In this document: one piece after another, positions 17,536 to 26,222 of the stretch
How the letters are laid out: every line of letters starts with the position of its first letter
Position numbering within the stretch: position 1 is the stretch's first letter
Assembly (NCBI GenBank): GCA_964448045.1
Contig: CAYUVF010000020.1
Location: 1 to 62,030 of the forward strand
Origin: CAYUVF01 sp964448045
GTDB taxonomy: Bacteria > Bacteroidota > Rhodothermia > Rhodothermales > Salinibacteraceae
DNA length: 62,030 bases
Direction of reading: 5' to 3'
Position numbers and translations under genes: made by a program
The notes under the pieces: model-generated
The model's database searches: none
Seen by the model: the letters and a program-made list of their open reading frames with translations, nothing else
Told to the model about the DNA's origin: nothing

Positions 17536-18797
17536 TGGCTCTGGCCGTTTGTGCGAGCGCTATCGACGTGTGCTTCAATCCAGTCTGCTACTTCAGGCAA
17601 CGTGCCTGCGGACGCCGGAAGCTGATCGGGCTCTGCGGTTGTAGCGCAGATCCGGTCTTCCTTTGCCCCGTACATCGCGTCCATACGCTCGGTGTAATCG
17701 GTAAGCGCCTCAACACTGGCATCGGTCAGATCTTTTCCGTTTGGCGTGACGGCCTTTCGGAAGGCATTGGCCAGCGTGCGAGGCTGATCGTCACCCGACT
17801 CAACCATTACGAACTCGGCTTTGGCGTAGGGAGCGGTTGAACTGAGTTTGGCACCCGGCGAGGCCGAGGTGATGGTATGCAGAAAGCGGCGCAGTACGTC
17901 TTTTGTGAGCGTGAAGTCCTGTTCCTGCCATTCCTTCCGCGTGCATCCCTCCAGGTTGCTTACCAGAAGTGGCAGATCGACCACGACGTAGCTGTAGAAC
18001 AGCCCGCTGGTGAGTTGCTTCACGTTGATGTGCGCACTTCCGGCTTCGCTTCCGCCCGTGTCCTCATCTTGCAGGTCATCAACCGCCGTGAAGTAATCAT
18101 CTTCGCGCTGCTGTTTATGCGTGGTGATGGCGTGGGCTACGTGCACCGCTGCATCGCCCTGCGCCATGACATCACTGGTTACCATGCGCCCGTGCATGGC
18201 TGCGTCGATGCCCATGGCGTTGCCAAGAGCAGCCAAATTGCTACGCAACTCATCGACAGCAATCGCATCTGCGATAGCATCTCGAGTTTGAGCGACGCTG
18301 TCTTCGTTGTAGTCTGCTTCCGCAACGCGGTCGAGCACAGCCCGAGCGTCTTCCCGAATCTGATTGACCTCCGGCTGACCCAATACAACAACTTGTGAGA
18401 GTTCGGTCTCGCCAAGCGGATTGTCTGATTCAAGGACTGGCTTCACGTTCTTTTTGATGTCACTTTTCGACGTGTCTCCGCTCAGAAGAATGTCTGACAA
18501 TCCTTGGACTGTAGCCGCCACAAGACGCTCATCGTATCCTTCTTCGACGAGCGGATCAGCAATCTTCTGGCGGAACGTCCGCCGCGAGCGAATGGCCATC
18601 TCCCCGGCATGCCGGATCGCGTGTTTGCCGTCGTATTTGCGCCAGTGGTACTTGAGGCACTGCGAGGAGACGCGGGTGCGTGTGGCGTTGCCAAACGGCA
18701 GCGTCTTTGCGAAACCCGCGTCATCACGGTTAAGCAAGACGCCGGGATAGGACGTGAGCAAGTGAAATTGCAAAAAATGGGCGTTGGATGTACGCAT
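17532..18797 (-). CDS. cas7e: Cascade backbone subunit Cas7e, set A
   Basis: The product is 421 aa, longer than E. coli Cas7 (363 aa). It starts FHLLTSYPGVLLNRDDAGFA and has RTRVSSQCLKYHWR at 41-53, then GRMVTSDVMAQGDAAVHVAHA, SGLFYSYVVVDLPLL and ASPGAKLSSTAPYA. Six copies would polymerise along the crRNA spacer. The order cse2-cas7-cas5 is that of a complete I-E operon. A 41-nt stretch (18637-18677) is identical to the set B gene although the genes otherwise differ widely. GC at the line 17941 is 55%. Confidence 0.95.
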   Translation of the reverse strand: MRTSNAHFLQFHLLTSYPGVLLNRDDAGFAKTLPFGNATRTRVSSQCLKYHWRKYDGKHAIRHAGEMAIRSRRTFRQKIADPLVEEGYDERLVAATVQGLSDILLSGDTSKSDIKKNVKPVLESDNPLGETELSQVVVLGQPEVNQIREDARAVLDRVAEADYNEDSVAQTRDAIADAIAVDELRSNLAALGNAMGIDAAMHGRMVTSDVMAQGDAAVHVAHAITTHKQQREDDYFTAVDDLQDEDTGGSEAGSAHINVKQLTSGLFYSYVVVDLPLLVSNLEGCTRKEWQEQDFTLTKDVLRRFLHTITSASPGAKLSSTAPYAKAEFVMVESGDDQPRTLANAFRKAVTPNGKDLTDASVEALTDYTERMDAMYGAKEDRICATTAEPDQLPASAGTLPEVADWIEAHVDSARTNGQSQ

Positions 18798-18841
18798 AGG
18801 TTGTGTAGTTGTATGGGTGATGAAGGGGTGTGCGTGTTCGG

Positions 18842-19327
18842 CTATGCTTCCGTATCGTCGCCTGACGCTGTATCGCTTGACGCGTTGCTGTGCGTGTAGT
18901 AGTCCTGGGCGATACGCAGGCGCATACGCTCGGCATCTTCGCCCTCGTAATCAAAAAGCAGGCGGCGGATGTCATTCCAGTTCGCCTTCTGGTTGGCGCT
19001 TTTGAGCTGCCGCGCCGTGCGGCGGAGGATGCCGCCGAGCATGTCGTCATCGGCTTCGAGGAGACGTTTCAAGCGCGCCTGCGAGTATCCGGCTTGCTTC
19101 AGAGCTTTGCCGAAGCGGGTGCTGCTGTATCCGCTGATGGCAAGGCACTGGATGATAAGTTGCCATTTTGGCAAATCATTGGGATGGGCATCTGCTTTCC
19201 CGATCCGGGCTAAAAGCCGCCAGAACGGTTCACCCGGCGTGCCGCGACGCAGTTCAGCCTGCTCGCCTGAACGCATGTTCGTGTAGACCTCATAGAGCGA
19301 TTCGGTTTGATTCTCGGATTTAGGCAT
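18842..19327 (-). CDS. cse2: Cascade small subunit Cse2/Cas11, set A
   Basis: The product is 161 aa from the ATG at 19327, which overlaps the cse1 stop by 8 nt. The helical small subunit shows FWRLLARIGKADAHPNDLPKW, then RFGKALKQAGYSQARLKRLL and WNDIRRLLFDYEGEDAERMR followed by RIAQDYY, the conserved I-E Cse2 C-terminus. Two copies usually stabilise the R-loop. The longer upstream reading frame (to 20017) lies inside cse1 out of frame and is not coding. It is shorter than the set B Cse2 (187 aa). Confidence 0.92.
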   Translation of the reverse strand: MPKSENQTESLYEVYTNMRSGEQAELRRGTPGEPFWRLLARIGKADAHPNDLPKWQLIIQCLAISGYSSTRFGKALKQAGYSQARLKRLLEADDDMLGGILRRTARQLKSANQKANWNDIRRLLFDYEGEDAERMRLRIAQDYYTHSNASSDTASGDDTEA

Positions 19328-20825
19328 AAGCTGATTCGTTGTCGAATTGGTTGGCATACGTGAATGCTGTTCGGGCTTGGTTCTGAGCGATAGATTGCGC
19401 CTTGGCCAGCCGCTTCCAGCGGTGTTTGTTTGGACAAAGCTCTTTTGCTTCCGTGAACTGTGTTTCCAGAGCCTTGACCAGAATGGTTTCCCAGAAGGTC
19501 CAACGGTCCTCATCGTCCAAGTCAGGTGCCTCAAACAGACGGTCAAAGAACCGCTGGTCGATGCGGGCATGAAGGGCGTTTTTCTGGCGACGTTTAACCT
19601 CCCGTATTTTCTTCTTGTGTTCTTTTGAGTCTCCATCAGGTCCTTTTTCAGCCTTCTCGCAGAAAATCCAGCCCAGTGCATGAGAAAAGATCGACGCAGC
19701 CTGGCCAGCCTTTTTGACTCGCTCTCTGGCCTCCTCGGAAATCTGCGATTCTTCGGGCGTGTCGAAAGGGTTGTCTGACGCGGCGTTGTAGAAACGAATG
19801 ATTCGCTCGCGAATGGACGTCCGTTCGGTGTAGTCTTTCGGCATCGCGCGGAAAACGATGTAGCCCTCCCCAACCTCAGAAAAACCGGGCGGGCGGATGT
19901 AGTTTCCGGTGAACAGAAGCGACGACAAGTTGTCGTAGCGGAACGTGTCGTCTCTGGGGCGCAATACCGTCGGCTCGGTCTTGTCGATGGGTGCCCAAGG
20001 ATCTCCGGTTTGACCACCGGGCGGCTCCTCGACCCTCATATGCTCGGCAGTCGTGATCATCCAGGTTTCTCCCTTGCGGATGCGACGACAGCAGTCGATG
20101 TACCACGGGTGAAGTTGGTCCGGGCTCAGAGGTTCTACTCGCGATTCTTTGGATGTGGGTTCTCCCCATGGAACGGTCCACAGAAGGGCGAAGCCGGAGA
20201 AGTCGTATCCATAATTGTTGGCGACCGCTTGAGCATGCCTGTGCAGTCGTTTTATATCGTGCTTGATCCATGATCCCAAGCGCAGACTTGGTGTCGTCGT
20301 CAGAAAGGCTCGTCCCTCCATGCCTCGGGATGATTTTGGGTATCCTCCAGCACCGCCAGCATAAGTGTCTGACGTCTGGACGTTAACAAGCATGTATGCC
20401 CAATGCTCGGCTTCAGATTTCACGATGCGGATTCTCTTGAGTCCGTGATTCTTGGCAAGAGAAGGAATATCGTCTGCTGCTACATCGATCTGTGTAAAGC
20501 CGTCCAGCGTCCCTTCAGGCACCGGCGGCTGCATGAAGGCGGGTTTGCTCAGGTCCTCGGTGTAGAGGTTCCACGCCTCCCGGCACGCCAGCACGGACAA
20601 TGCCTCGTGCCAGCCGTCTTCGGAATTCGGCATCGGCCGGTTTTCCGTGGCGATGGCGCCGAGTTGCGCCAGAAAACAGTGCCAGGCCTGTTTCTGGTGC
20701 GCTTGCAGCTTGGCAAACCCCTCGACCGCATCCTGCTGGAGGAGATGGTAGATGCGCGGCAGGCTGCACGTCTCGTGGCCGTCTGACGTGCGGACCGTGA
20801 AAACGGGGTCGTTGAGTAAATTCAT
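19320..20825 (-). CDS. cse1: Cascade large subunit Cse1/Cas8e, set A
   Basis: The product is 501 aa from the ATG at 20825 (MNLLNDPVFTVRTSDGHETC); the frame is open 17 codons further upstream. The family core includes AFMQPPVPEG, SEAEHWAYMLVN, GFALLWTVPWG and TGDPWAPID. The segment at about 158-172 (GAGGYPKSSRGMEGR) lies where E. coli Cse1 has its PAM-contacting glycine loop, and it differs strongly from set B. Three sampled lines (19381, 19441, 19801) are 55, 48 and 57% GC, well below set B. It starts 7 nt after the cas3 stop. Confidence 0.93.
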   Translation of the reverse strand: MNLLNDPVFTVRTSDGHETCSLPRIYHLLQQDAVEGFAKLQAHQKQAWHCFLAQLGAIATENRPMPNSEDGWHEALSVLACREAWNLYTEDLSKPAFMQPPVPEGTLDGFTQIDVAADDIPSLAKNHGLKRIRIVKSEAEHWAYMLVNVQTSDTYAGGAGGYPKSSRGMEGRAFLTTTPSLRLGSWIKHDIKRLHRHAQAVANNYGYDFSGFALLWTVPWGEPTSKESRVEPLSPDQLHPWYIDCCRRIRKGETWMITTAEHMRVEEPPGGQTGDPWAPIDKTEPTVLRPRDDTFRYDNLSSLLFTGNYIRPPGFSEVGEGYIVFRAMPKDYTERTSIRERIIRFYNAASDNPFDTPEESQISEEARERVKKAGQAASIFSHALGWIFCEKAEKGPDGDSKEHKKKIREVKRRQKNALHARIDQRFFDRLFEAPDLDDEDRWTFWETILVKALETQFTEAKELCPNKHRWKRLAKAQSIAQNQARTAFTYANQFDNESAYA

Positions 20826-20832
20826 GGATGCG

Positions 20833-23421
20833 TCAGGCTTGTTGGATGCCGAGGGCCGTGTAGGAAAAGGTCTCACCGGCGAACGTCAAGGTGAATCCGT
20901 CAGGTGTGCGCGTGGCCGAAGCCGTACCGTCCTCCGGGCGGGCGTCGGGGTCGAAGAAGTACGGCGAGAGGGTCAACTCTTCGACCTTGTTGTTGAAGGG
21001 CGTCGTCATCTCAGGGTTGAGTGCCACGACGATGTCTTCGTCCCCGAGTCGCGTTTTGGGACGCTGACTGGGAAACTGATTGACATCGGCGGTAAACCAC
21101 TGGCTGCGATCGATCTGCGCGTTTCGGGCACCCAGCACCTCCTCACGGCGTTCTGTCCGTAGGTACCGAGTATGAGCTTGCCACCGCGGGTCGGACTGCT
21201 CGATCTGCTCCAGCACATCGGGATGGGTTGCTTCTTCAACGAGCGTCCGATTGTCGCGCGGAATAGAAATGGTTTTCTCCTTCTTTGCGCGCTGCTCCAG
21301 CGCCGTCCATGTCGCTTCGATGGTGCGGAGGTCGTCGTACACGGAGCCCAGACCGGGTCCGGGGAATCCTTTGCCTGAATCCGCTGAAATGGATCGCTTG
21401 AGGTCTCGGGACGCGGGCGTCAGGACCACGCAGCGGGCCTGCTGATAACCAGCGGGGCGGCTATCGCGGTCGTGGCGGTGGAGGCGACCGATCCGCTGCA
21501 GCAGGACATCCATCGGGCACAGATCCGTGATCAGCAGATCGGCGTCGATGTCCAGCGATTGCTCGACAGTCTGCGTGGCGACGGTGATGACGTGTCCATC
21601 CGTTTTTCGGATGATGCGTCTTTTCTTCCCTTCACCCACCTCGTGTTTCCCATAGACCTCTTCAATTCGCTTGTCGAGGCACTCCCGGTCATCGGCGGAG
21701 TACCGCGAGTGATGCGGCGTGGTCACCTCTCCCGAATCGGTTTTTATGTGGAGCAAATACTGATCATCGATCTCCTCAAACAGCCGTTGGCAGGCTTTCA
21801 CCGTGTTCCGAATAACGAGTACGTGCGCACCGTTCGAAGCGGCGTTCTCAGCGAGCTTGGCGACGGCCCGATCTTCCTTCATCAGGGGCTCAAGCTCGAC
21901 GTCGACGATCTTTTCGTTGGTCTTGAGCGCCTCTACTTCCACTGGCTCCATGACCTCCATGCCGTTGACGTGACTCAAAAGCGGATAATGCTGGCCCTTT
22001 GCGTCATCGAAGGGTAATGCCTCTTCGCCGGTAAACGCAGCCCGTGTCCGCGAGCCGAGCGTAGCGGACATGAGCATCGCATGCCCGCCCATCTGCCGGT
22101 GAAACGCGAGGATCTTCTGCAGAAGCTCGTTCATGTAGGTGCTGGAGGCGTGCATCTCGTCCACCACCAGAAAGCTGCGGGAAAGCCCCGCGAGCCGGAG
22201 ATGTGCGTGCTTGATCTGGAGCACGGACAGGAGCACCTGATCGACGGTGCCAACAGCAATGGGGGACGCCGTATAGCGCTTGCTGGACTCCGCCGCCCAT
22301 CCGCGCGGCCCGATGTCCTCATCCCAGCGGGCTTTCCAGCCGAGGCGCGTCCCCTCCATGTCGTCCACTTTCAAGTAACCCGGTACCGCAAGATGTACAG
22401 GAGGCTCTTCCGCGCCGAAGATTCGATCCCGTGCTTTCTTGACACGCGTCTGGAGCTGGACAGCAGCAGCACGTGTGGGCAAGGCGAAGAACATGCTGTC
22501 CACCAACCCTTCCTCCAGCAGGCGTGCATAGCGCCCGAGTGCGCCCTCCGTCTTGCCCGATCCCGTGGCGGACTCCAGTACGGATAAAGTGCCCTCGGGA
22601 CTGGTGGGCAGTTTCTGGATTGCTTCCTGAACGTCGTACGGCTCGTAACCGCCGAGAATCGTCGGAAGGGAACTGTCGATGCGGCGATTCACGACCAGCC
22701 CGAGATCTTGGATGGCCTTGCGAGCGCGCTGCTGGGCTTCGTCCATCGCTTCGCCCGGGTCCGTAAGATCGGGATTCAGGTCGAAGAACGTCGTATCCGA
22801 TCCGATCCAGTCTGCCAGGGTGAGGGCTCCGTTGAATAGGTGCTGAAGCTCGGGAGACGCAAACGGTGGAGTGTCATCGAATGCTCTCGGGTACCACTGG
22901 CACGTCCATTCTTTGAAGGCCGCGAGACGCTGAATGGCTTCATTTGTCCAAAGACCTCTGTCGGGACGCTCTGGTTGAACCGGCGCACCGTGATGGCTCC
23001 ATGTCGTTCGAAGCCAACACAGCACGTCGTTCGGTTTAGCAAACCAGGAAACGATATCTTGCAGACCCAGCGCTTCAACGACTTTCGCTTTCACATCACG
23101 CGTGCGGAGCACACCCACCATCGGTGTCACATGGTCAGCCGTTGGTCTCTCGCCAAACGCTCGATTCTGGAAACCTTGATTGGCTTTTCCCGCGTCGTGC
23201 AGCGCTGCCAGCACGCAGAAGCGCTGGATCTGCTCTTTTGTAAGGCTGTCTTGATCCATAAGCCGCGCCATGCGGGTTCCGAGGCTCGTATGCCGCAGCA
23301 GCACTTCCAGCACGGCTGCTACGTCGGCCGAATGTGCTACCAGCGGATGCCAGTCCACCACTGGACTCGACCGGTCCTGGTCGTCTTTGCGTTTCAATTT
23401 AGCCCACGGGTGCGTAATCAT
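20833..23421 (-). CDS. cas3: CRISPR helicase-nuclease Cas3, set A
   Basis: The product is 862 aa. The HD nuclease has H30 (HPLVAHSADVAAV), H75/D76 (LAALHDAGKANQGFQ), H97, H143/H144 (TWSHHG) and D204 (LADWIGSD), so the metal-binding set appears complete. The SF2 helicase shows Walker A ATGSGKTE (285-292), DEMH box (421-424), MSATLGS, and motif VI in LQRIGRLHRHDR. Cas3 unwinds and degrades DNA recruited by Cascade. It directly follows cas5 of set B (98-nt gap with a palindrome) and heads the set A operon. Confidence 0.96.
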   Translation of the reverse strand: MITHPWAKLKRKDDQDRSSPVVDWHPLVAHSADVAAVLEVLLRHTSLGTRMARLMDQDSLTKEQIQRFCVLAALHDAGKANQGFQNRAFGERPTADHVTPMVGVLRTRDVKAKVVEALGLQDIVSWFAKPNDVLCWLRTTWSHHGAPVQPERPDRGLWTNEAIQRLAAFKEWTCQWYPRAFDDTPPFASPELQHLFNGALTLADWIGSDTTFFDLNPDLTDPGEAMDEAQQRARKAIQDLGLVVNRRIDSSLPTILGGYEPYDVQEAIQKLPTSPEGTLSVLESATGSGKTEGALGRYARLLEEGLVDSMFFALPTRAAAVQLQTRVKKARDRIFGAEEPPVHLAVPGYLKVDDMEGTRLGWKARWDEDIGPRGWAAESSKRYTASPIAVGTVDQVLLSVLQIKHAHLRLAGLSRSFLVVDEMHASSTYMNELLQKILAFHRQMGGHAMLMSATLGSRTRAAFTGEEALPFDDAKGQHYPLLSHVNGMEVMEPVEVEALKTNEKIVDVELEPLMKEDRAVAKLAENAASNGAHVLVIRNTVKACQRLFEEIDDQYLLHIKTDSGEVTTPHHSRYSADDRECLDKRIEEVYGKHEVGEGKKRRIIRKTDGHVITVATQTVEQSLDIDADLLITDLCPMDVLLQRIGRLHRHDRDSRPAGYQQARCVVLTPASRDLKRSISADSGKGFPGPGLGSVYDDLRTIEATWTALEQRAKKEKTISIPRDNRTLVEEATHPDVLEQIEQSDPRWQAHTRYLRTERREEVLGARNAQIDRSQWFTADVNQFPSQRPKTRLGDEDIVVALNPEMTTPFNNKVEELTLSPYFFDPDARPEDGTASATRTPDGFTLTFAGETFSYTALGIQQA

Positions 23422-23519
23422 GCAGGAACAGAGTATCCTGGAAAAAAGAGAAGTAAAGAAGACAGATCAACGCGTCGGGGCATCGCATGCGATGTCTCGG
23501 CCGATGGCAAAGCGGATGT
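23422..23519. promoter_or_regulatory. Junction between set B cas5 and set A cas3, with 14-bp palindrome
   Basis: The only sizeable gap between the two effector sets contains a perfect palindrome CATCGCATGCGATG (23481-23494). On the minus strand this is followed by a pyrimidine-rich tract with a run of six T about 30 nt later. It could act as a weak terminator for set B, an operator or promoter for set A, or a scar of cassette insertion. I found no convincing -35/-10 pair. Confidence 0.35.
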
Positions 23520-24239
23520 TTATTGCGGCTCGCTCATCGTTACCACGTCCTGCACAATCCACCGCTCGCCGACGTGGATCTGATTGGCCCAATCGCGGCG
23601 ATCCGTCGTCGGTCGGGCCTGCGGGTCGTCCATGGCCCCGGGCCACCAGGCGCGAAAGTCGGTGCGGTCGTCGGCCCAATCGGGGAGCGGCGCGGCGCGC
23701 AGAACGCCTGCCCATGTGTCGGCGGAGACGCGTCCCGCCACGAGCGGCGTGGCCGGGAGACATGGCTTGCGGCCGATGAAGAGCGGGCGCACGGGATGCT
23801 GCAGCGCGGCCGCCACGTCGTCCAGGGTGGGCGGCGCGTCTGGCGCATCGAGCGTGAGCGCCACGGTGTACCCGGCATCGGCCCAGTAATCGCGCTCGCG
23901 GATGTGCGTGCCCGTGCTGGCCGAGCCGCCCTTGCGCTCCTCGATGGCGCCGCGCGTGGTCCACGCCACGTTGCGGTAGTCCATGTGGTCGCTGCCGAGG
24001 TCGACAGTCTGGTAGTCCTGGATCTGTTGGCCAGCGCGATCTTCGCGAGCGGCATAGCGCATGCGATCCTGCAGGTGCTCCAGCTTATCTGATTCGTGAT
24101 GCTCGACCCCCAGCGCGTTCCCGATAAGCCCCGTAAGCATGGACAGGGCCGGATAGGGTTGAATAACCCCTCGGCTGTCCACGATCGGCTTACCGAAGCT
24201 CATGAGGGGAGCATGCAGGTGTAGAAGCAGGCAATCCAT
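23520..24239 (-). CDS. cas5e: Cascade subunit Cas5e, set B
   Basis: The product is 239 aa from the ATG at 24239, which shares one base with the cas7 stop (TAATG). It has LLHLHAPLMSFGKPIVDSRG, IQPYPALSMLTGLIGNALGV, QIQDYQTVDLG, HIRERDYWADAGYTVAL and the same C-terminal WANQIHVGERW as set A. It is a second Cas5e for the crRNA 5' handle. No cas6 follows; the next gene is cas3 of set A, where a canonical I-E operon would have cas6e. Confidence 0.95.
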   Translation of the reverse strand: MDCLLLHLHAPLMSFGKPIVDSRGVIQPYPALSMLTGLIGNALGVEHHESDKLEHLQDRMRYAAREDRAGQQIQDYQTVDLGSDHMDYRNVAWTTRGAIEERKGGSASTGTHIRERDYWADAGYTVALTLDAPDAPPTLDDVAAALQHPVRPLFIGRKPCLPATPLVAGRVSADTWAGVLRAAPLPDWADDRTDFRAWWPGAMDDPQARPTTDRRDWANQIHVGERWIVQDVVTMSEPQ

Positions 24240-25489
24240 TATGCAGCCGTAATCTGGTGAGCGGTCCACTTCGCGATCTCCGGCACGGGAGTCGTCGTAT
24301 TCACGCCGACGGCATCCGTGAGGCCGTTCACCGGACCCATGGCGGCGAGTCGACGCTCCGTCTGCTGCCCGTACATCCCATCCATCTCGGCGACGTACTG
24401 GCCGAGCGCATCGTAGCTGTGGGCGAGCACGTCATCGGTCGGCACGGCCTTCTGGAAGGCATTGGCCAGCGTACGCGGCTGGGCGGTGCCCACCTCGGCG
24501 AGGAGGCATTGCGCGTGGGCGTAGGGCGCCGTCGAGCCGCGCTTGGCGCCGGGCGATACCGTTGTCATCATATGCACAAAGCGGCGCAGCACCTCCGACG
24601 CCAGATCGGCCTCTGCGTCCTGCCAGTTCTCCCGCGGCGCGCCCTCGATGTTGGAGATGAGCAGCGGCACGTCCACCACGACGTAGCTGTAGAAGAGCCC
24701 GCTCGTGAGGTCCTGCGTCTGGACGAGCCCCGCGCCCAGCTCGCCCGTGCCGGACACGAGCTCGTCGACAGCGGTGAAGTAGTCGCTTTCGCTCTCCTGC
24801 GCATGCGTCGTGAACGCGTGCGCCACGTGGATGGCCGCATCGCCGCGGGCGAGCACGTCGCTCGTCGCCATGCGGCCGAACAGGGCGGCGTCCAGCCCAG
24901 AAGCCAGTTCGAGCGCCTTGAGGTTTTTCCTCAGGTCCCCCTTGGCGATGTCGCGCATTGCATCGGCCGCGTCGGAGACGGTGTCGCTATCCAATTCGTC
25001 ATAGTCCGTCCAGAAGACCGGGAAGTCCTCCCGCACGGCCTCGATCTTCTCCGCCGCGAGCTTTCGGAGATAGCGCACCTCCGGCTCGCCCAGCACGACG
25101 ATCTGGTTCGTGTTCAGGTCTTCGAGCGCCTCCTGCGGATCGTCCGGATCGATGAAGCCTTTGGTGTCGCGCTTTCCCGCCTTCTTGTCGGAGAGCAGCC
25201 GCTCCTTCAGCGCGAAGGTCACCGCGCGCACAAGGGCTGCCGGATACCCCTCGTCGATGAGCGGCTGGGCAACGCGTTTCTGGAACGTGCGGCGCGAGCG
25301 AATCGACATATCGGCCGCATCGCGGATGGCGTGCTCGCCGTCGTAGTTGCGCCAGTGGTACTTGAGGCACTGCGAGGAGACGCGGGTCCGGGTGCTCCCG
25401 CCGAACGGCAGGGCCTTGGCGAACCCGGCATCGTCGCGGTTCAGGAGCGTCGCCGGATACGAGGTGAGCGTGTGGAGCTGGATAAACAT
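24239..25489 (-). CDS. cas7e: Cascade backbone subunit Cas7e, set B
   Basis: The product is 416 aa. It begins MFIQLHTLTSYPATLLNRDD and has TRVSSQCLKYHWRNY, GRMATSDVLARGDAAIHVAHA, SGLFYSYVVVDVPLL and VSPGAKRGSTAPYA, in the same order as the set A protein. The central part (about 110-190) and the C-terminus diverge clearly from set A. GC in the line at 24601 is 67%. It lies 107 nt after cse2, a larger gap than in set A. Confidence 0.95.
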   Translation of the reverse strand: MFIQLHTLTSYPATLLNRDDAGFAKALPFGGSTRTRVSSQCLKYHWRNYDGEHAIRDAADMSIRSRRTFQKRVAQPLIDEGYPAALVRAVTFALKERLLSDKKAGKRDTKGFIDPDDPQEALEDLNTNQIVVLGEPEVRYLRKLAAEKIEAVREDFPVFWTDYDELDSDTVSDAADAMRDIAKGDLRKNLKALELASGLDAALFGRMATSDVLARGDAAIHVAHAFTTHAQESESDYFTAVDELVSGTGELGAGLVQTQDLTSGLFYSYVVVDVPLLISNIEGAPRENWQDAEADLASEVLRRFVHMMTTVSPGAKRGSTAPYAHAQCLLAEVGTAQPRTLANAFQKAVPTDDVLAHSYDALGQYVAEMDGMYGQQTERRLAAMGPVNGLTDAVGVNTTTPVPEIAKWTAHQITAA

Positions 25490-25596
25490 GGCAGTGTGGT
25501 GTGTGATGGATCGGTCGGGTGGAAAGGCATTTTGTTCAGCGGTAGGAGCGCACGGCCGTGCGCCCGTACATCAGCGAAGAGGTCAGGCGCTGCGTG

Positions 25597-26160
25597 TCAA
25601 TCGTCTTGTTCCTGCGCGTAGAGCGTACGGTAATAGGAGCGGGCGATGCGCAGGCGCACGTCTTCGCCATAGTCGCGGTCGACCGAGAAGAGCAGCTGCC
25701 GCACGTCGTCCCAGTTGGCGGGCTGCTCCTTGCTGGCCAGGTATTGCGCCATGCGGCGGATGAGCACCGGCAGGGCGTCGGCGTCCGCTTCCATGAGGCG
25801 CACAAAGCGCATCTCCGACCAGCCCGCCCGCGCCAGGGCGTCGCCGAGGGACACCTCGTAGCGATGCAGGCCGGGCACGTGCGCCATCCCGAGGATGAGC
25901 AGGCCCCACCGGCGCTCCCAATCCGCTTGCGCGATCCAGGTCGGCGCGTCGAGTTGCCTTGTCTGGCCCAACACGCGCCAGAGTGCAGGCGTCACCGGAC
26001 ACTCCGGATCAACGCGGCGCAGCGTGGCGATCTCGCCCGTCGAGAGAAATCCTTCGCCCGAGAGCAGTCCGGCGATCTGGCCGACGGCGCGTCCCGGCCG
26101 CACGGCGGCCTCGGGCGAGGAGGCTTCCGCGGAAGAAACGTCAGAAGGAGTGTTGGGCAT
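25597..26160 (-). CDS. cse2: Cascade small subunit Cse2/Cas11, set B
   Basis: The product is 187 aa. The I-E Cse2 core is LWRVLGQTRQL, then WERRWGLLILGMA, SLGDALARAGWSEMRFVRLM, NWDDVRQLLFSVDRDYGEDV and RIARSYYRTLY at the end. It carries about 25 extra N-terminal residues (Ala/Ser/Glu-rich) relative to set A. It lies 62 nt downstream of cse1, whereas in set A the two genes overlap. Confidence 0.92.
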   Translation of the reverse strand: MPNTPSDVSSAEASSPEAAVRPGRAVGQIAGLLSGEGFLSTGEIATLRRVDPECPVTPALWRVLGQTRQLDAPTWIAQADWERRWGLLILGMAHVPGLHRYEVSLGDALARAGWSEMRFVRLMEADADALPVLIRRMAQYLASKEQPANWDDVRQLLFSVDRDYGEDVRLRIARSYYRTLYAQEQDD

Positions 26161-26222
26161 GATGGTTTGCGTCGGTTTTGGAATTGGAGGATGCGAAGGG
26201 TAGGCATCGGCGGGCCGCCCAG

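Noticed and set aside
18842..20017. 391-codon version of cse2A starting inside cse1A
   Set aside because: The first 230 codons overlap cse1A out of frame; the conserved Cse2 part and an 8-nt overlap start lie at 19327.
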